Positions 19,952 through 27,944 of a stretch of DNA of 64,000 bases are shown piece after piece. The DNA lies in assembly GCF_003464085.1 (NCBI RefSeq), contig NZ_QSDR01000004.1, positions 124,001 to 188,000 on the forward strand. The letters are read 5' to 3'. The DNA comes from Clostridium sp. AM58-1XD (lineage in GTDB: Bacteria > Bacillota > Clostridia > Lachnospirales > Lachnospiraceae). Both the position numbers and the translations under genes were made by a program. The notes beneath the pieces are model-generated. The model was not told where the DNA came from. It saw only the letters and a program-made list of their open reading frames with translations, and ran no database searches. Position 1 is the first letter of the stretch. Each line of letters begins with the position of its first letter.

Positions 19952-20534
19952 GTTTCACTACCTCCAAAAAATTTTCTATCATTTTCTTTCCATCTGGTGT
20001 CAGGATTGATTCCGGGTGAAACTGCAGGCCATATATATGGTATGACTCATGCTGCACCGCCATAATCTCTCCGTCATCTGCCCGTGCCGTCACCTTCAGT
20101 TCTTTCGGAAGGCTTTCTTCCACCGCTGCGAGGGAATGGTATCTGGCAGCCGGAAACTGTTCCGGAAGCCCTTTCAATAAGAGGCTTTTCTCCTGTTCTG
20201 TTCCCACTGCTGTCACGATCGACTGTTTTCCGTGCATCAGCTTCTTTGCATAAGATACGGTTCCGCCAAAAGCTTCGCAGATTGCCTGGTGTCCAAGGCA
20301 GATACCAAGGATCGGGATTTTATTTCCCAGTTTCTTCACTACATCCATACAGCAGCCGGCGCCTTCCGGCCTTCCCGGCCCCGGTGAAAGAATGATGGCT
20401 TCCGGATTCAGTTCTCCGATCTCCTCTACCGTCATCTCGTCATTGCGGATCACCCGGATATCAGGGTTCAGGGACCCTGTCAGCTGATACAGGTTATAGG
20501 AAAAGCTGTCATAATTATCGATCAGTAAAATCAT
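19944..20534 (-). CDS. trpG: Anthranilate synthase component II (glutamine amidotransferase)
   Basis: Delivers ammonia from glutamine to TrpE. ATG 20534 ([15 protein letters not shown]) overlaps the trpE stop as ATGA, so the longer open frame to 20597 is not used. Motifs: [11 protein letters not shown], the nucleophile in GICLGHQAI, and the His-Glu pair in LQFHPESIL. It is 196 residues, the usual size. Confidence 0.96.
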   Translation of the reverse strand: MILLIDNYDSFSYNLYQLTGSLNPDIRVIRNDEMTVEEIGELNPEAIILSPGPGRPEGAGCCMDVVKKLGNKIPILGICLGHQAICEAFGGTVSYAKKLMHGKQSIVTAVGTEQEKSLLLKGLPEQFPAARYHSLAAVEESLPKELKVTARADDGEIMAVQHESYHIYGLQFHPESILTPDGKKMIENFLEVVKHD

Positions 20535-22012
20535 AGTCCTTCTCCCTCCTCTGCCAGGTCCAGCGCGTTCAGAACGGCCCTCGCTTTGTTCATACACTCT
20601 TCAAATTCATTCTCCGCCACGCTGTCTGCAACGATTCCTGCTCCTGAGCGGACGAATACTTTATTATTTTTTTTATAGGCCAGCCGGATGGCGATACAAA
20701 GGTCCATATTTCCCGTAAAATCCAGATACCCTACGGCTCCCCCATAAATTCCTCTCTTGTTCTGCTCCAGCTCCTGAATGATCTCACACGCTCTGATCTT
20801 CGGCGCTCCGGAAAGGGTTCCTGCCGGCAGTACGGCGCTCACTCCGTCCAGCGCCGTCTTGCCTTCTTTCAGCTCTCCCTTTACGGTGGAGCCAATGTGC
20901 ATGACATGGGAAAAACGCTGTATCTCCATGTATTTATCCACCGTTACGCTTCCGAAGCTGCTGATTTTTCCCAGGTCATTCCGTCCCAGATCTACCAGCA
21001 TATTGTGTTCCGCCAGTTCCTTCTCATCCGCCAGCAGCTCTCTTTCCAGCAGTAGGTCCTCTTCCTCCGTCTTTCCTCTCGGCCTCGTTCCCGCCAGCGG
21101 GAATGTATGGACCGTTCCGTCTATAACCTTAACGAGTGTTTCTGGAGAAGCACCTGCGATTTCCAGATCGTCGCTGGAAAAATAGAACATGTACGGGGAA
21201 GGATTGGTGGTCCTAAGAATTCTGTATGTATTCATTAGGCTCCCTTCAAATTCCGCTTCCAGTCGGTTAGAAAGCACCACCTGGAAAATATCTCCTTCAT
21301 AGATGTAATGCTTCGCCTTCTCCACCATCCTGCAGTACTCTACTTTATTGAACAAGGGCCTGATTTCCGTCGTCTTCCGGCCGGATTCTACTTTCTTCGG
21401 CTCTGTCTTCTGCAACAAGTTTCCCATGGATTCCAGTTCCATAACTGCTTTTCTGTATCCTGCTTCTCCTTCTGATACCTTTGCATTGGCGATCAGAACG
21501 ATTTTCTGGCGGAAGTTGTCAAATGCAATCACCTTGTCAAAAAGCATCAGGTCTACGTCTTTAAAATGTTCTTCATCCTCTCCTTCCAGGCAGAGGGAAG
21601 GTTCACTGTACTTGATGTAGTCATAGGAGAAATATCCGACAAGTCCTCCTGTAAACGGCGGCAGATAAGAAATCTTCGGGCTCCTGTTCTCATCCAGAAT
21701 GTGGCGGATATACTGTTTTGGGCTACCTGACTCTATCTCCAGCACGGTGCCTGCCGTGATCCTGATATTCCCGTTCTCACATACGAATTCCAGCGCCGGT
21801 TCAAATCCCAGGAATGTATAGCGGCCCCATTTTTCCGAATCCTCCATGCTCTCCAGGAGATAGACGTGCCTGCTGACCTGCTTCAAAATGTTGAGAACCT
21901 CCATCGGGGTTCTGATATCCGAAAAGATTTCCCGGCTCACCGGGACTACCGAATACTTTCCCTCCCTTGTAAAACCGTTAAATTCCTCTATCGAAGGACG
22001 AATATTTGCCAT
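20531..22012 (-). CDS. trpE: Anthranilate synthase component I
   Basis: Forms anthranilate from chorismate. The 493-residue protein carries the tryptophan feedback site LLES at residues 52-55 and the chorismate-binding region FPLAGTRPRGKTEEED, LVDLGRNDLG, LPAGTLSGAPKIRA and GIYGGAVGYLDF. Feedback inhibition by tryptophan is thus expected in addition to T-box control. First structural gene of trpEGDCFBA, about 235 bases after the leader terminator. Confidence 0.97.
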   Translation of the reverse strand: MANIRPSIEEFNGFTREGKYSVVPVSREIFSDIRTPMEVLNILKQVSRHVYLLESMEDSEKWGRYTFLGFEPALEFVCENGNIRITAGTVLEIESGSPKQYIRHILDENRSPKISYLPPFTGGLVGYFSYDYIKYSEPSLCLEGEDEEHFKDVDLMLFDKVIAFDNFRQKIVLIANAKVSEGEAGYRKAVMELESMGNLLQKTEPKKVESGRKTTEIRPLFNKVEYCRMVEKAKHYIYEGDIFQVVLSNRLEAEFEGSLMNTYRILRTTNPSPYMFYFSSDDLEIAGASPETLVKVIDGTVHTFPLAGTRPRGKTEEEDLLLERELLADEKELAEHNMLVDLGRNDLGKISSFGSVTVDKYMEIQRFSHVMHIGSTVKGELKEGKTALDGVSAVLPAGTLSGAPKIRACEIIQELEQNKRGIYGGAVGYLDFTGNMDLCIAIRLAYKKNNKVFVRSGAGIVADSVAENEFEECMNKARAVLNALDLAEEGEGL

Positions 22013-22247
22013 AACTGCTCCTTTCTCAAAACCGTATCCATATGCCGTATTTGTGTATTCATCAGCGGCTTAAATTCCCTTCCGCCGTAGTGACCTCGCT
22101 GCGTGCGAGGCCGCACTACGCTGGGTCAGACCCTGCGCCTCAGCGGAGCGTTTTTTACTTTCTAGGAAGCGATCACCTGCCCGTTCCAAAGTCAGGTCAC
22201 CGCCTTCAATCAGGCACTTTATAAGAACAAGGTCTTTCCTGGAAAGC
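22013..22247 (-). other. trpE-proximal leader segment with hairpins and dispersed motif
   Basis: Between the T-box terminator and trpE there are ~235 bases rather than a short spacer. It holds a strong hairpin at about 22085-22119 (CGTAGTG...CACTACG with inner CCTCGC...GCGAGG) and motif copy 2 at 22227-22253. An inverted partial copy of the motif at 22151-22169 bounds a ~100-base segment, like terminal inverted repeats. No real gene is seen. Confidence 0.55.
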
Positions 22248-22253
22248 AAAAAA
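22227..22253 (-). repeat. Dispersed 26-nt motif, copy 2
   Basis: Same motif as at 12151-12176, one difference in 26. It begins in the T-tract of the trp leader terminator. An inverted, shorter copy (TTTTTTACTTTCTAGGAAG) is at 22151-22169. Confidence 0.75.
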
Positions 22254-22567
22254 GGCCCGCCCAAGGCAGAATAAACTTCTGCCAAGGACGAGCCTGTAAG
22301 TCATAAATGAAAAAACAAAATATGAACAATGCCCGTGGTGCCACCTTGCTTTGTGGTAATTACCACACACTTTTAGAATACTGACATATTCCCGGCAAAT
22401 AACGCATGCCTTACGTCATGGAATACTCAGCCGATACGGCCTTTGACCATGCCCTCCGTGGTCCATTTGACAAACTGCGTTCTGCGCGGCTTCCACCTTC
22501 CCGCGCTCTCTGTAAGTGCACATCTGCCGTTATCTCCACTTCAACGGTTTTGGTTGCTTTATGAATT
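22248..22567 (-). promoter_or_regulatory. Tryptophan T-box leader with terminator
   Basis: On the minus strand the T-box sequence AAGGTGGCACCACGGGC (22331-22347) precedes a strong intrinsic terminator, 22248-22294 (GGCTCGTCC...GGGCGGGCC with inner GGCAGAA/TTCTGCC, then TTTTTT). Stem I features ACAGAGAGCGCGGGAAGG and GGTGGAAG are present. A TGG triplet at 22463-22465 in AAATGGACC is the best candidate Trp specifier. Uncharged tRNA-Trp should stabilise the antiterminator and switch on trpEGDCFBA. Confidence 0.9.
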
Positions 22568-22573
22568 TTTCAA

Positions 22574-22603
22574 AGTATACCATCATGGCCATGCCTTTGT
22601 CAA
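22574..22603 (-). promoter_or_regulatory. Promoter of the trp operon
   Basis: Minus strand TTGACA, 18 bases, TATACT, just upstream of T-box stem I. Confidence 0.8.
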
Positions 22604-22671
22604 GATTATCTTATATAAAATTATGTTATGGCTCCTATAATCTGAAAACGGTACCCTGTCTTCCCCCTCTT

Positions 22672-23292
22672 CTATTCCATTAATCGGTACGTCCCTTTTC
22701 CTGTTTTTATGACCAGACCGGCGGTTTCACAACGATTCATAACTCTCTGAAGCTGCCTTGCGCTGCAGTGAAGTTGAAAGGCTGTTTGTTCGATCCCTTT
22801 CAGCACCCCGCCGCCCCGGTATTTCATAAAAGTCATCGCTCTTTCTGTCAAAGACGCCGGGGCGGCATCAATGATTGTGATTGCAGCAATTTTTGTAGAA
22901 AGGCTATTGCAGATGAGCTGTAGAAATTGATTGCTGGCAAGCAGAATTTCTTTGTATTTATCAATTGAAAATGAAATACATGTCAGATTCTCAGCCGCTT
23001 CCGCGTAGATATTGTTGTTCGCAGGGTAAAATATTTCCATATCACCGAGAAAATAATTCGTATTGCCCCTTGAGAGGGAATAGCGCGTGCCGTCGTCACG
23101 GATAAAATAGATATTGACAGACCCCTGTTCGATAATTTGAAAAAGCAAGTCATTTTGAAAGGGCGAAGTCACCAGCTCCCCTTTCTCGTATTGGATCAGG
23201 CAGAATTCCACATCCAATGTATTCAGAACATCCTGATATTTGCTTTTGGCAATACAAAGCGCTATTTTATTTTTATCATATATTTTTTCCAT
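22672..23292 (-). CDS. Crp/Fnr-family transcriptional regulator
   Basis: A 206-residue regulator with an N-terminal cyclic-nucleotide-binding-type beta-roll (residues ~20-125, LLFQIIEQGSVNIYFIRDDG) and a C-terminal winged helix (LKGIEQTAFQLHCSARQLQR, recognition helix near residue 175). The cysteine arrangement does not match the FNR iron-sulfur motif, and the effector is unknown. It is divergent from a MATE transporter, and an 18-bp near-perfect palindrome between them is a likely operator. This gene and the MATE gene look more A/T-rich than their neighbours. Confidence 0.85.
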   Translation of the reverse strand: MEKIYDKNKIALCIAKSKYQDVLNTLDVEFCLIQYEKGELVTSPFQNDLLFQIIEQGSVNIYFIRDDGTRYSLSRGNTNYFLGDMEIFYPANNNIYAEAAENLTCISFSIDKYKEILLASNQFLQLICNSLSTKIAAITIIDAAPASLTERAMTFMKYRGGGVLKGIEQTAFQLHCSARQLQRVMNRCETAGLVIKTGKGTYRLME

Positions 23293-23375
23293 ATATTTTT
23301 CCTATGAACCTTCCTATATATCTTCCCATACATTTTCCCTGTGTATTTTTTCTGCATATTTCCCATAAATTCCCC
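23278..23375. repeat. Degenerate T-rich tandem repeat, ~12-13 nt period
   Basis: About seven units resembling TATATNTTTYCC run from the crp-type start codon to just before the operator palindrome. Similar T-rich arrays occur near 3300-3385 and 49990-50160. Confidence 0.5.
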
Positions 23376-23376
23376 A

Positions 23377-23394
23377 ACAAGACATATGTCCTGT
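23377..23394. promoter_or_regulatory. Candidate operator palindrome for the Crp-type regulator
   Basis: ACAAGACATATGTCCTGT is an 18-bp palindrome with one mismatched pair, GACATATGTC being perfect. It lies between the divergent regulator and MATE genes and upstream of a TATACT box at 23415-23420. Confidence 0.55.
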
Positions 23395-23449
23395 TTTTTG
23401 AAATCATTTTACATTATACTAATTCCGATTTCAAGGAGGTTAGAAGAAA

Positions 23450-24862
23450 ATGACATCTGTTTTTGAAGAAAGAAATATTCCAAAGGCAATCATGAGAGTG
23501 GGATTGCCTGCAATGCTGGGTCAGCTTACAACCCTCATTTATAATATTGCCGACACCTTTTTTGTTTCTTTGACCAAGGAGCCTGCAACGATAGCGGCCG
23601 TAACTTTATGCGCCCCCATATTACTGATTGTAATGTCTATTGCTGGAATTTTTGGTATGGGCGGAAGCAGTGTAATTGCCCGATTGATTGGAGAAGGGAA
23701 GAAAAAAGATGCTGGCGCAACCATAAATTTTTGTGTGTATGCAATGATGGCCGCCGGTATAATCACACTTGTCCTGGGACTTGTTTTTTTGCGGCCGTTG
23801 GCAAGAATATCCGGCGCCGATGCCGATAATATTGCCTATACATGTGACTACCTTACATATATTTTTATTGGTGCGCCTTTTATTATGCTTGCCAACGGAT
23901 TTGTACATTTGTTCCGCTCTGCCGGTTTGATAAAGGAAAGTACCATCGGTCTGATACTGGGAAATGTAATCAATATCATATTAGATTATATCTTCATCGT
24001 CCTCTTGGACTGGGGTACGGCCGGAGCCGCCCTGGCAACCTCACTGGGATTTGCATGCGCGTCCTTTTACTATATTGTCTGTATGATTCATGAGGGAAAA
24101 CGGGGAAACGAACTGCTGCCGCTGTCCCCACAATATTTTACTCCTGACAGGAACATGATTAAAAATGTGGTGGGAATTGGCGTTCCCGGCGCTTTAATTA
24201 CAGTGCTTATGAGTGTTGCGAATATCGTGCTTAATAATTATATCGGAATCTATGGTTCTAATGCGGTGGCTTCTTATGGCATCGCATACAAACTTGATAT
24301 GATACCGGTTCTGCTGTCAGTTGGATTATCACAAGGGGTGACTCCGCTGGTCGGCTATTACTATGGCGCAAAGAAAAAGCAGCATATGTCCAGGGTCGTA
24401 AGATACACCATCCTCTATGGAATTCTTATAGGGGCCGCATTTACGACAGTTTTTATTCTATTCGGAAAGTTTTTTGCCTCAATATTCCTGAATGACAGCG
24501 CTTTGATCGAACAAACGGCTTACTTTTTAAAAATTCTCTGCTTATCAGCTCCTATGCTCGGTGTGATCAATATGGTAACAGGCTATTTTCAGGCATTGGG
24601 AAAGGCCTTTCAGTCACTGATTATTACCGTTTTAAGAAATGCGGTATTATTCATTCCCGGAGTAATTATTTTAAATTATTTCTGGAAGTTAAATGGCGTT
24701 ATTGCAGCACAGGCGGTGATCGAAACCATCCTAACTGTAATCTGCATTTTCATGTATGGCGGCGACTCATCCCTGAGACCGGAAAAAGCGCTCCGTTCTG
24801 ACGATAATCATTCCGCCCAGCAGTCCGATTACGGCGCCGGCGGCGACTCCGCCGGCCATTAG
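23450..24862 (+). CDS. MATE family efflux transporter
   Basis: Cation-coupled multidrug/metabolite exporter in the membrane, twelve predicted helices across 470 residues, with the two pseudo-symmetric halves visible (MRVGLPAMLGQLTTLIYNI and VVGIGVPGALITVLMSVANI). ATG 23450 follows CAAGGAGG. The last ~32 residues (GGDSSLRPEKALRSDD...) are read through the 3' end of the convergent Gx gene, a 96-base antisense overlap, and look unlike a normal MATE tail. The original stop may have been lost at an insertion boundary. Probably controlled by the divergent Crp-type regulator. Confidence 0.9.
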   Translation: MTSVFEERNIPKAIMRVGLPAMLGQLTTLIYNIADTFFVSLTKEPATIAAVTLCAPILLIVMSIAGIFGMGGSSVIARLIGEGKKKDAGATINFCVYAMMAAGIITLVLGLVFLRPLARISGADADNIAYTCDYLTYIFIGAPFIMLANGFVHLFRSAGLIKESTIGLILGNVINIILDYIFIVLLDWGTAGAALATSLGFACASFYYIVCMIHEGKRGNELLPLSPQYFTPDRNMIKNVVGIGVPGALITVLMSVANIVLNNYIGIYGSNAVASYGIAYKLDMIPVLLSVGLSQGVTPLVGYYYGAKKKQHMSRVVRYTILYGILIGAAFTTVFILFGKFFASIFLNDSALIEQTAYFLKILCLSAPMLGVINMVTGYFQALGKAFQSLIITVLRNAVLFIPGVIILNYFWKLNGVIAAQAVIETILTVICIFMYGGDSSLRPEKALRSDDNHSAQQSDYGAGGDSAGH

Positions 24863-25288
24863 AGCCGGCAGGTAATAAAACACGCCTTTATTTTCCACTA
24901 CGAAAGCCGCGATCAGAATCTGGCCGATGTTATGGCCTACTCCGCCCGCCACGCTCACTCCCACAGGACTGAACCATTTGGCAGCCCTGCACACAATCAT
25001 GAGAATGAGACTTAACGCGCCGCCTGCAAGTCCGTACCACATGCTGAACATATTTCCAAAGGTCATGCCCACAAGAACAATTCTGATGAGAGATACAGTA
25101 ATCGTTCCGGGAATCCCCACCGTATACAGGCCTACGATCGTAACCAGATTCGCCAGTCCCAGCTTCATTCCCGGCACAGGCAGCGGGATTGGGATCAGCG
25201 ATTCTATATAACTGAAAATAAATGCGAGCGCAATCAGCATACCATATTTTGATATGAATTCAGTCCGTTCTCTGCTGCTTCTCCCCAT
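24767..25288 (-). CDS. Gx transporter family protein (heptaprenyl diphosphate synthase component I-like)
   Basis: A 173-residue membrane protein with about five hydrophobic segments; MLIALAFIFSYIESLIPIPL and GMKLGLANLVTIVGLY are typical of the Hpre_diP_synt_I/Gx transporter family, an ECF-S-like membrane protein whose older name reflects neighbourhood with polyprenyl synthases. The substrate is unknown. It starts directly after the stop of the YkgJ-type gene (TAAATG) and is probably in its operon. Confidence 0.85.
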   Translation of the reverse strand: MGRSSRERTEFISKYGMLIALAFIFSYIESLIPIPLPVPGMKLGLANLVTIVGLYTVGIPGTITVSLIRIVLVGMTFGNMFSMWYGLAGGALSLILMIVCRAAKWFSPVGVSVAGGVGHNIGQILIAAFVVENKGVFYYLPALMAGGVAAGAVIGLLGGMIIVRTERFFRSQG

Positions 25289-26014
25289 TTAGTCCGTTTC
25301 CTTTCCCAAATCAGGCTCTACGCTTATTCCTAAACCAGAATCCCCTTTTACTTCCAGTTCTTCTTTAGCCTTTTTAAGTCTCGTATAAAACTGGCCGTAA
25401 AAATCCGCCTCCCTGTCGTATGGCTGCAAATAAAATTTCCGCAGCACATACATATTCGCGTTTTTGACCCAGGTTTCATCCCCAGACTGCATAATTTGGG
25501 CCTGGAGGCCTTTTAAAAAGCTGTGCCAGCTGACAAGAAATTCTTCATTTCTGCCCACGTTCTCCGTATCGATCCATCTGCGTACTTTTACCTTCGTCTT
25601 ATTTTCTTTCCTACATGCGCCATCCAGCAGAAAATACCGGATCCCCCTGCCGCCGTAATCCCTGCCGAGAGGAAATATCCTGCATATTCCCGGACGGAAC
25701 GAGTGGATGCCACATCTGTTTTCTTCGTTTAAAAATGCACATCGTTCTTCATTTTTCACCATTTTCAGATTGGGGAGGATGATTCCGTTTACCACGTTCA
25801 GTTCGATTTTTCCGGCCATCAGGCCTTCAAACGACGTCTTAAGATTCGACGTAAGCAGCCAGATATCATAGGGATTCAGCACGATCGAAGCGCCCATTCC
25901 CCGGCAGCAGGCAGAACAGCCTTCACAGTCTCCGCAGCCGGCCTTTACCATGTCGTTCAGCCCGTAAAATCTTTCGTCCGATGTCATCCCGCCGCCGTTG
26001 TTTAGATATTCCAT
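25289..26014 (-). CDS. YkgJ family cysteine cluster protein
   Basis: A 241-residue cytoplasmic protein with the cysteine cluster CGDCEGCSACCRGMG near residue 32 and CAFLNEENRCGIHSFRPGIC near residue 92, the arrangement proposed to chelate zinc or iron-sulfur. The C-terminal ~120 residues are family-variable. A promoter lies upstream at 26046-26074. The biochemical role is unknown. Confidence 0.85.
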   Translation of the reverse strand: MEYLNNGGGMTSDERFYGLNDMVKAGCGDCEGCSACCRGMGASIVLNPYDIWLLTSNLKTSFEGLMAGKIELNVVNGIILPNLKMVKNEERCAFLNEENRCGIHSFRPGICRIFPLGRDYGGRGIRYFLLDGACRKENKTKVKVRRWIDTENVGRNEEFLVSWHSFLKGLQAQIMQSGDETWVKNANMYVLRKFYLQPYDREADFYGQFYTRLKKAKEELEVKGDSGLGISVEPDLGKETD

Positions 26015-26045
26015 AATTCTAACCTTCCTTGTCCAATATAGTGCA

Positions 26046-26074
26046 ATTATACTCTAAGTAACGGTACATTACAA
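26046..26074 (-). promoter_or_regulatory. Promoter of the ykgJ-type/Gx operon
   Basis: Minus strand TTGTAA, 17 bases, TATAAT. Confidence 0.7.
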
Positions 26075-26118
26075 TTCTGTTTTCTCCAAAACAATTTTAT
26101 ATCCAGATGGAAATCCGA

Positions 26119-26147
26119 TTGTATATCCCGTCCTGTTTTATTATAAT
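26119..26147 (+). promoter_or_regulatory. Promoter of the GGDEF-EAL gene
   Basis: TTGTAT, 17 bases, TATAAT, about 60 bases before the ATG and divergent from the promoter at 26046-26074. Confidence 0.7.
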
Positions 26148-26206
26148 AGGTATTAGAAACCTGTTTACCAATTTCTGTAAGAAAGGTCAAATAAACTGGT
26201 AGAATT

Positions 26207-27847
26207 ATGAATGATATACTGGATAACGATTTATTTCAAGCATTTTCCACAGCCTCTCATCACGTTTACATCTATGTCTGCGATATGAAAACCGACTTGT
26301 CCCGGTGGTCTGAAAATGCGGTCGAATATTTTGATATGCCCGGAGAATACATGACGGACGCAGGCGGAATCTGGCTTCACCGCATCCATCCGGAAGACCG
26401 GTCCAAATACACGGAGGATCTCGCTCAGGTTTTCTCAGGAAAAACGCATCATCATAAATGTGAGTACCGCGCCATGAACCGGTATGGAGAATACGTCTGG
26501 CTGGAATGCCGCGGAACTCTTATTTATAATCCAGAGGGGAAACCAAAGCTCTTTGCCGGTATCATGACACGGCTGGACGCAAAAAATAAATACGATCCAC
26601 TCACGAACCTGATGACGATTTATGAATTCAATAACCATGATTTTTCTAATGAATCCGGTTCTCTTCTCCTGATCGACCTGGATCATTTCCGGGAAATTAT
26701 CAATAAATTCGGATACAGCTTCGGCGACACGGTTCTGTATAATTTCAGCAGAAAGCTGGAAACAATATGTTCTCCAGACCAATATGTATACCGTCTGGAA
26801 GGAGATGAATTCATCATCCTCTTACCAGGCGGCACCCGCGAAAGCACAAGGCAGCTCTTTACAGTCATTCAGCATCTGGCGGCGAACCTGAACGGTCCGG
26901 ACGGCCAGCCCGTACATTTAGGTATTTCCGGCGGTGCGGTGCTCTATCCTGAAAACGGAGGAAAAAGAGATGTGTTATTAGGTTGTCTTGAGCATTCCCT
27001 GGAACATGCAAAACATAATGCCAGAGGCAATGTCGTATTTTTTTCACAGAAGATTGCCGAATCCCATAATCATATCATTCAACTTCAGCAAGCGCTCAGA
27101 AAATCGATTCTGAATCACTTCGAGGGATTTCAGCTGTACTATCAGCCGCTGGTAGGCACTCCCCAGCATAAGGTTACAAGCTGTGAAGCCCTGCTGCGCT
27201 GGTCCGATCCCGCTCTCCCGTCCGTCGCTATTGGGGATATTATAAAACTTCTGGAATTCAGCGGTGAAATCTGTGCCGTAGGACGGTGGATTGTGGATGA
27301 GGTATTTAAAAAAGCGCAGAAATGGCAGAAGGATTTTCCCGGCCTGATGGTAGGTTTTAACGTTTCCTACCTTCAGTTTAAGGATCCTGAATTCGTGGAC
27401 GATCTGATTCAGAAGGCAAAGGAATACCGCATCAATCCCAACTTCGTGTGCATCGAGCTGACAGAAAGCTCAAACGTGGACGATTTTGACACCCTGGCTG
27501 GGTGCTTTAAAAAACTACGCAGCTTTGGGTTCTGTATCTCTCTGGACGATTTCGGGATTGCTTATTCAACGCTCCTTCTGATCCGCAATCTTCCGGTCGA
27601 TTCCGTTAAAATAGACCATTCCTTTATTCTGCATCTCACCAAAGACAATGCGGTCGATCTGGCAATCATTGAAAGTATCGTAAATTTGTGCCGTAAGCTG
27701 GATATCCGCGTAGTCGTCGAAGGCGTAGAGAACGCCGAGATTCTGGATATCACAAAAAGATATCCCTTTTCTCTTCTTCAGGGATACTATTTCGACCGTC
27801 CTATGCCTGCTGACGAATTCGAGGAAAAGATATTCAAAGTATATTAA
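26207..27847 (+). CDS. PAS-GGDEF-EAL cyclic-di-GMP signalling protein
   Basis: A 546-residue soluble protein: PAS domain (~10-125; IWLHRIHPEDRSKYTEDL, YRAMNRYGEYVWLECRG), GGDEF domain (~140-290) and EAL domain (~300-546). The GGDEF signature is changed to EGDEF (YRLEGDEFIIL), so cyclase activity is doubtful. The EAL domain keeps its catalytic set: EALLRW, GFNVSYLQF, CIELTES, SLDDFG, VKIDHSF and VVVEGVEN. It therefore most likely hydrolyses c-di-GMP, with PAS and perhaps the degenerate GGDEF as sensors. No membrane segment; monocistronic. Confidence 0.92.
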   Translation: MNDILDNDLFQAFSTASHHVYIYVCDMKTDLSRWSENAVEYFDMPGEYMTDAGGIWLHRIHPEDRSKYTEDLAQVFSGKTHHHKCEYRAMNRYGEYVWLECRGTLIYNPEGKPKLFAGIMTRLDAKNKYDPLTNLMTIYEFNNHDFSNESGSLLLIDLDHFREIINKFGYSFGDTVLYNFSRKLETICSPDQYVYRLEGDEFIILLPGGTRESTRQLFTVIQHLAANLNGPDGQPVHLGISGGAVLYPENGGKRDVLLGCLEHSLEHAKHNARGNVVFFSQKIAESHNHIIQLQQALRKSILNHFEGFQLYYQPLVGTPQHKVTSCEALLRWSDPALPSVAIGDIIKLLEFSGEICAVGRWIVDEVFKKAQKWQKDFPGLMVGFNVSYLQFKDPEFVDDLIQKAKEYRINPNFVCIELTESSNVDDFDTLAGCFKKLRSFGFCISLDDFGIAYSTLLLIRNLPVDSVKIDHSFILHLTKDNAVDLAIIESIVNLCRKLDIRVVVEGVENAEILDITKRYPFSLLQGYYFDRPMPADEFEEKIFKVY

Positions 27848-27944
27848 AGACAGAGGGTGCTGCAAGAGTTGAACCAGCTGTGCGCAGAGCGTGCAGGTGA
27901 TCGTTCCTTTTGAAGCATCCTCTGTATATTTTGCAGACCAGTAT

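Noticed and set aside
22331..22347. Classical trp attenuator with a Trp-codon leader peptide
   Set aside because: The conserved T-box sequence and stem I elements are present, and no Trp-rich leader peptide was seen.
26435..26782. Antisense ORFs over the GGDEF-EAL gene and many similar long antisense frames elsewhere
   Set aside because: No ribosome sites, no recognisable domains, and the opposite strand carries clear genes.
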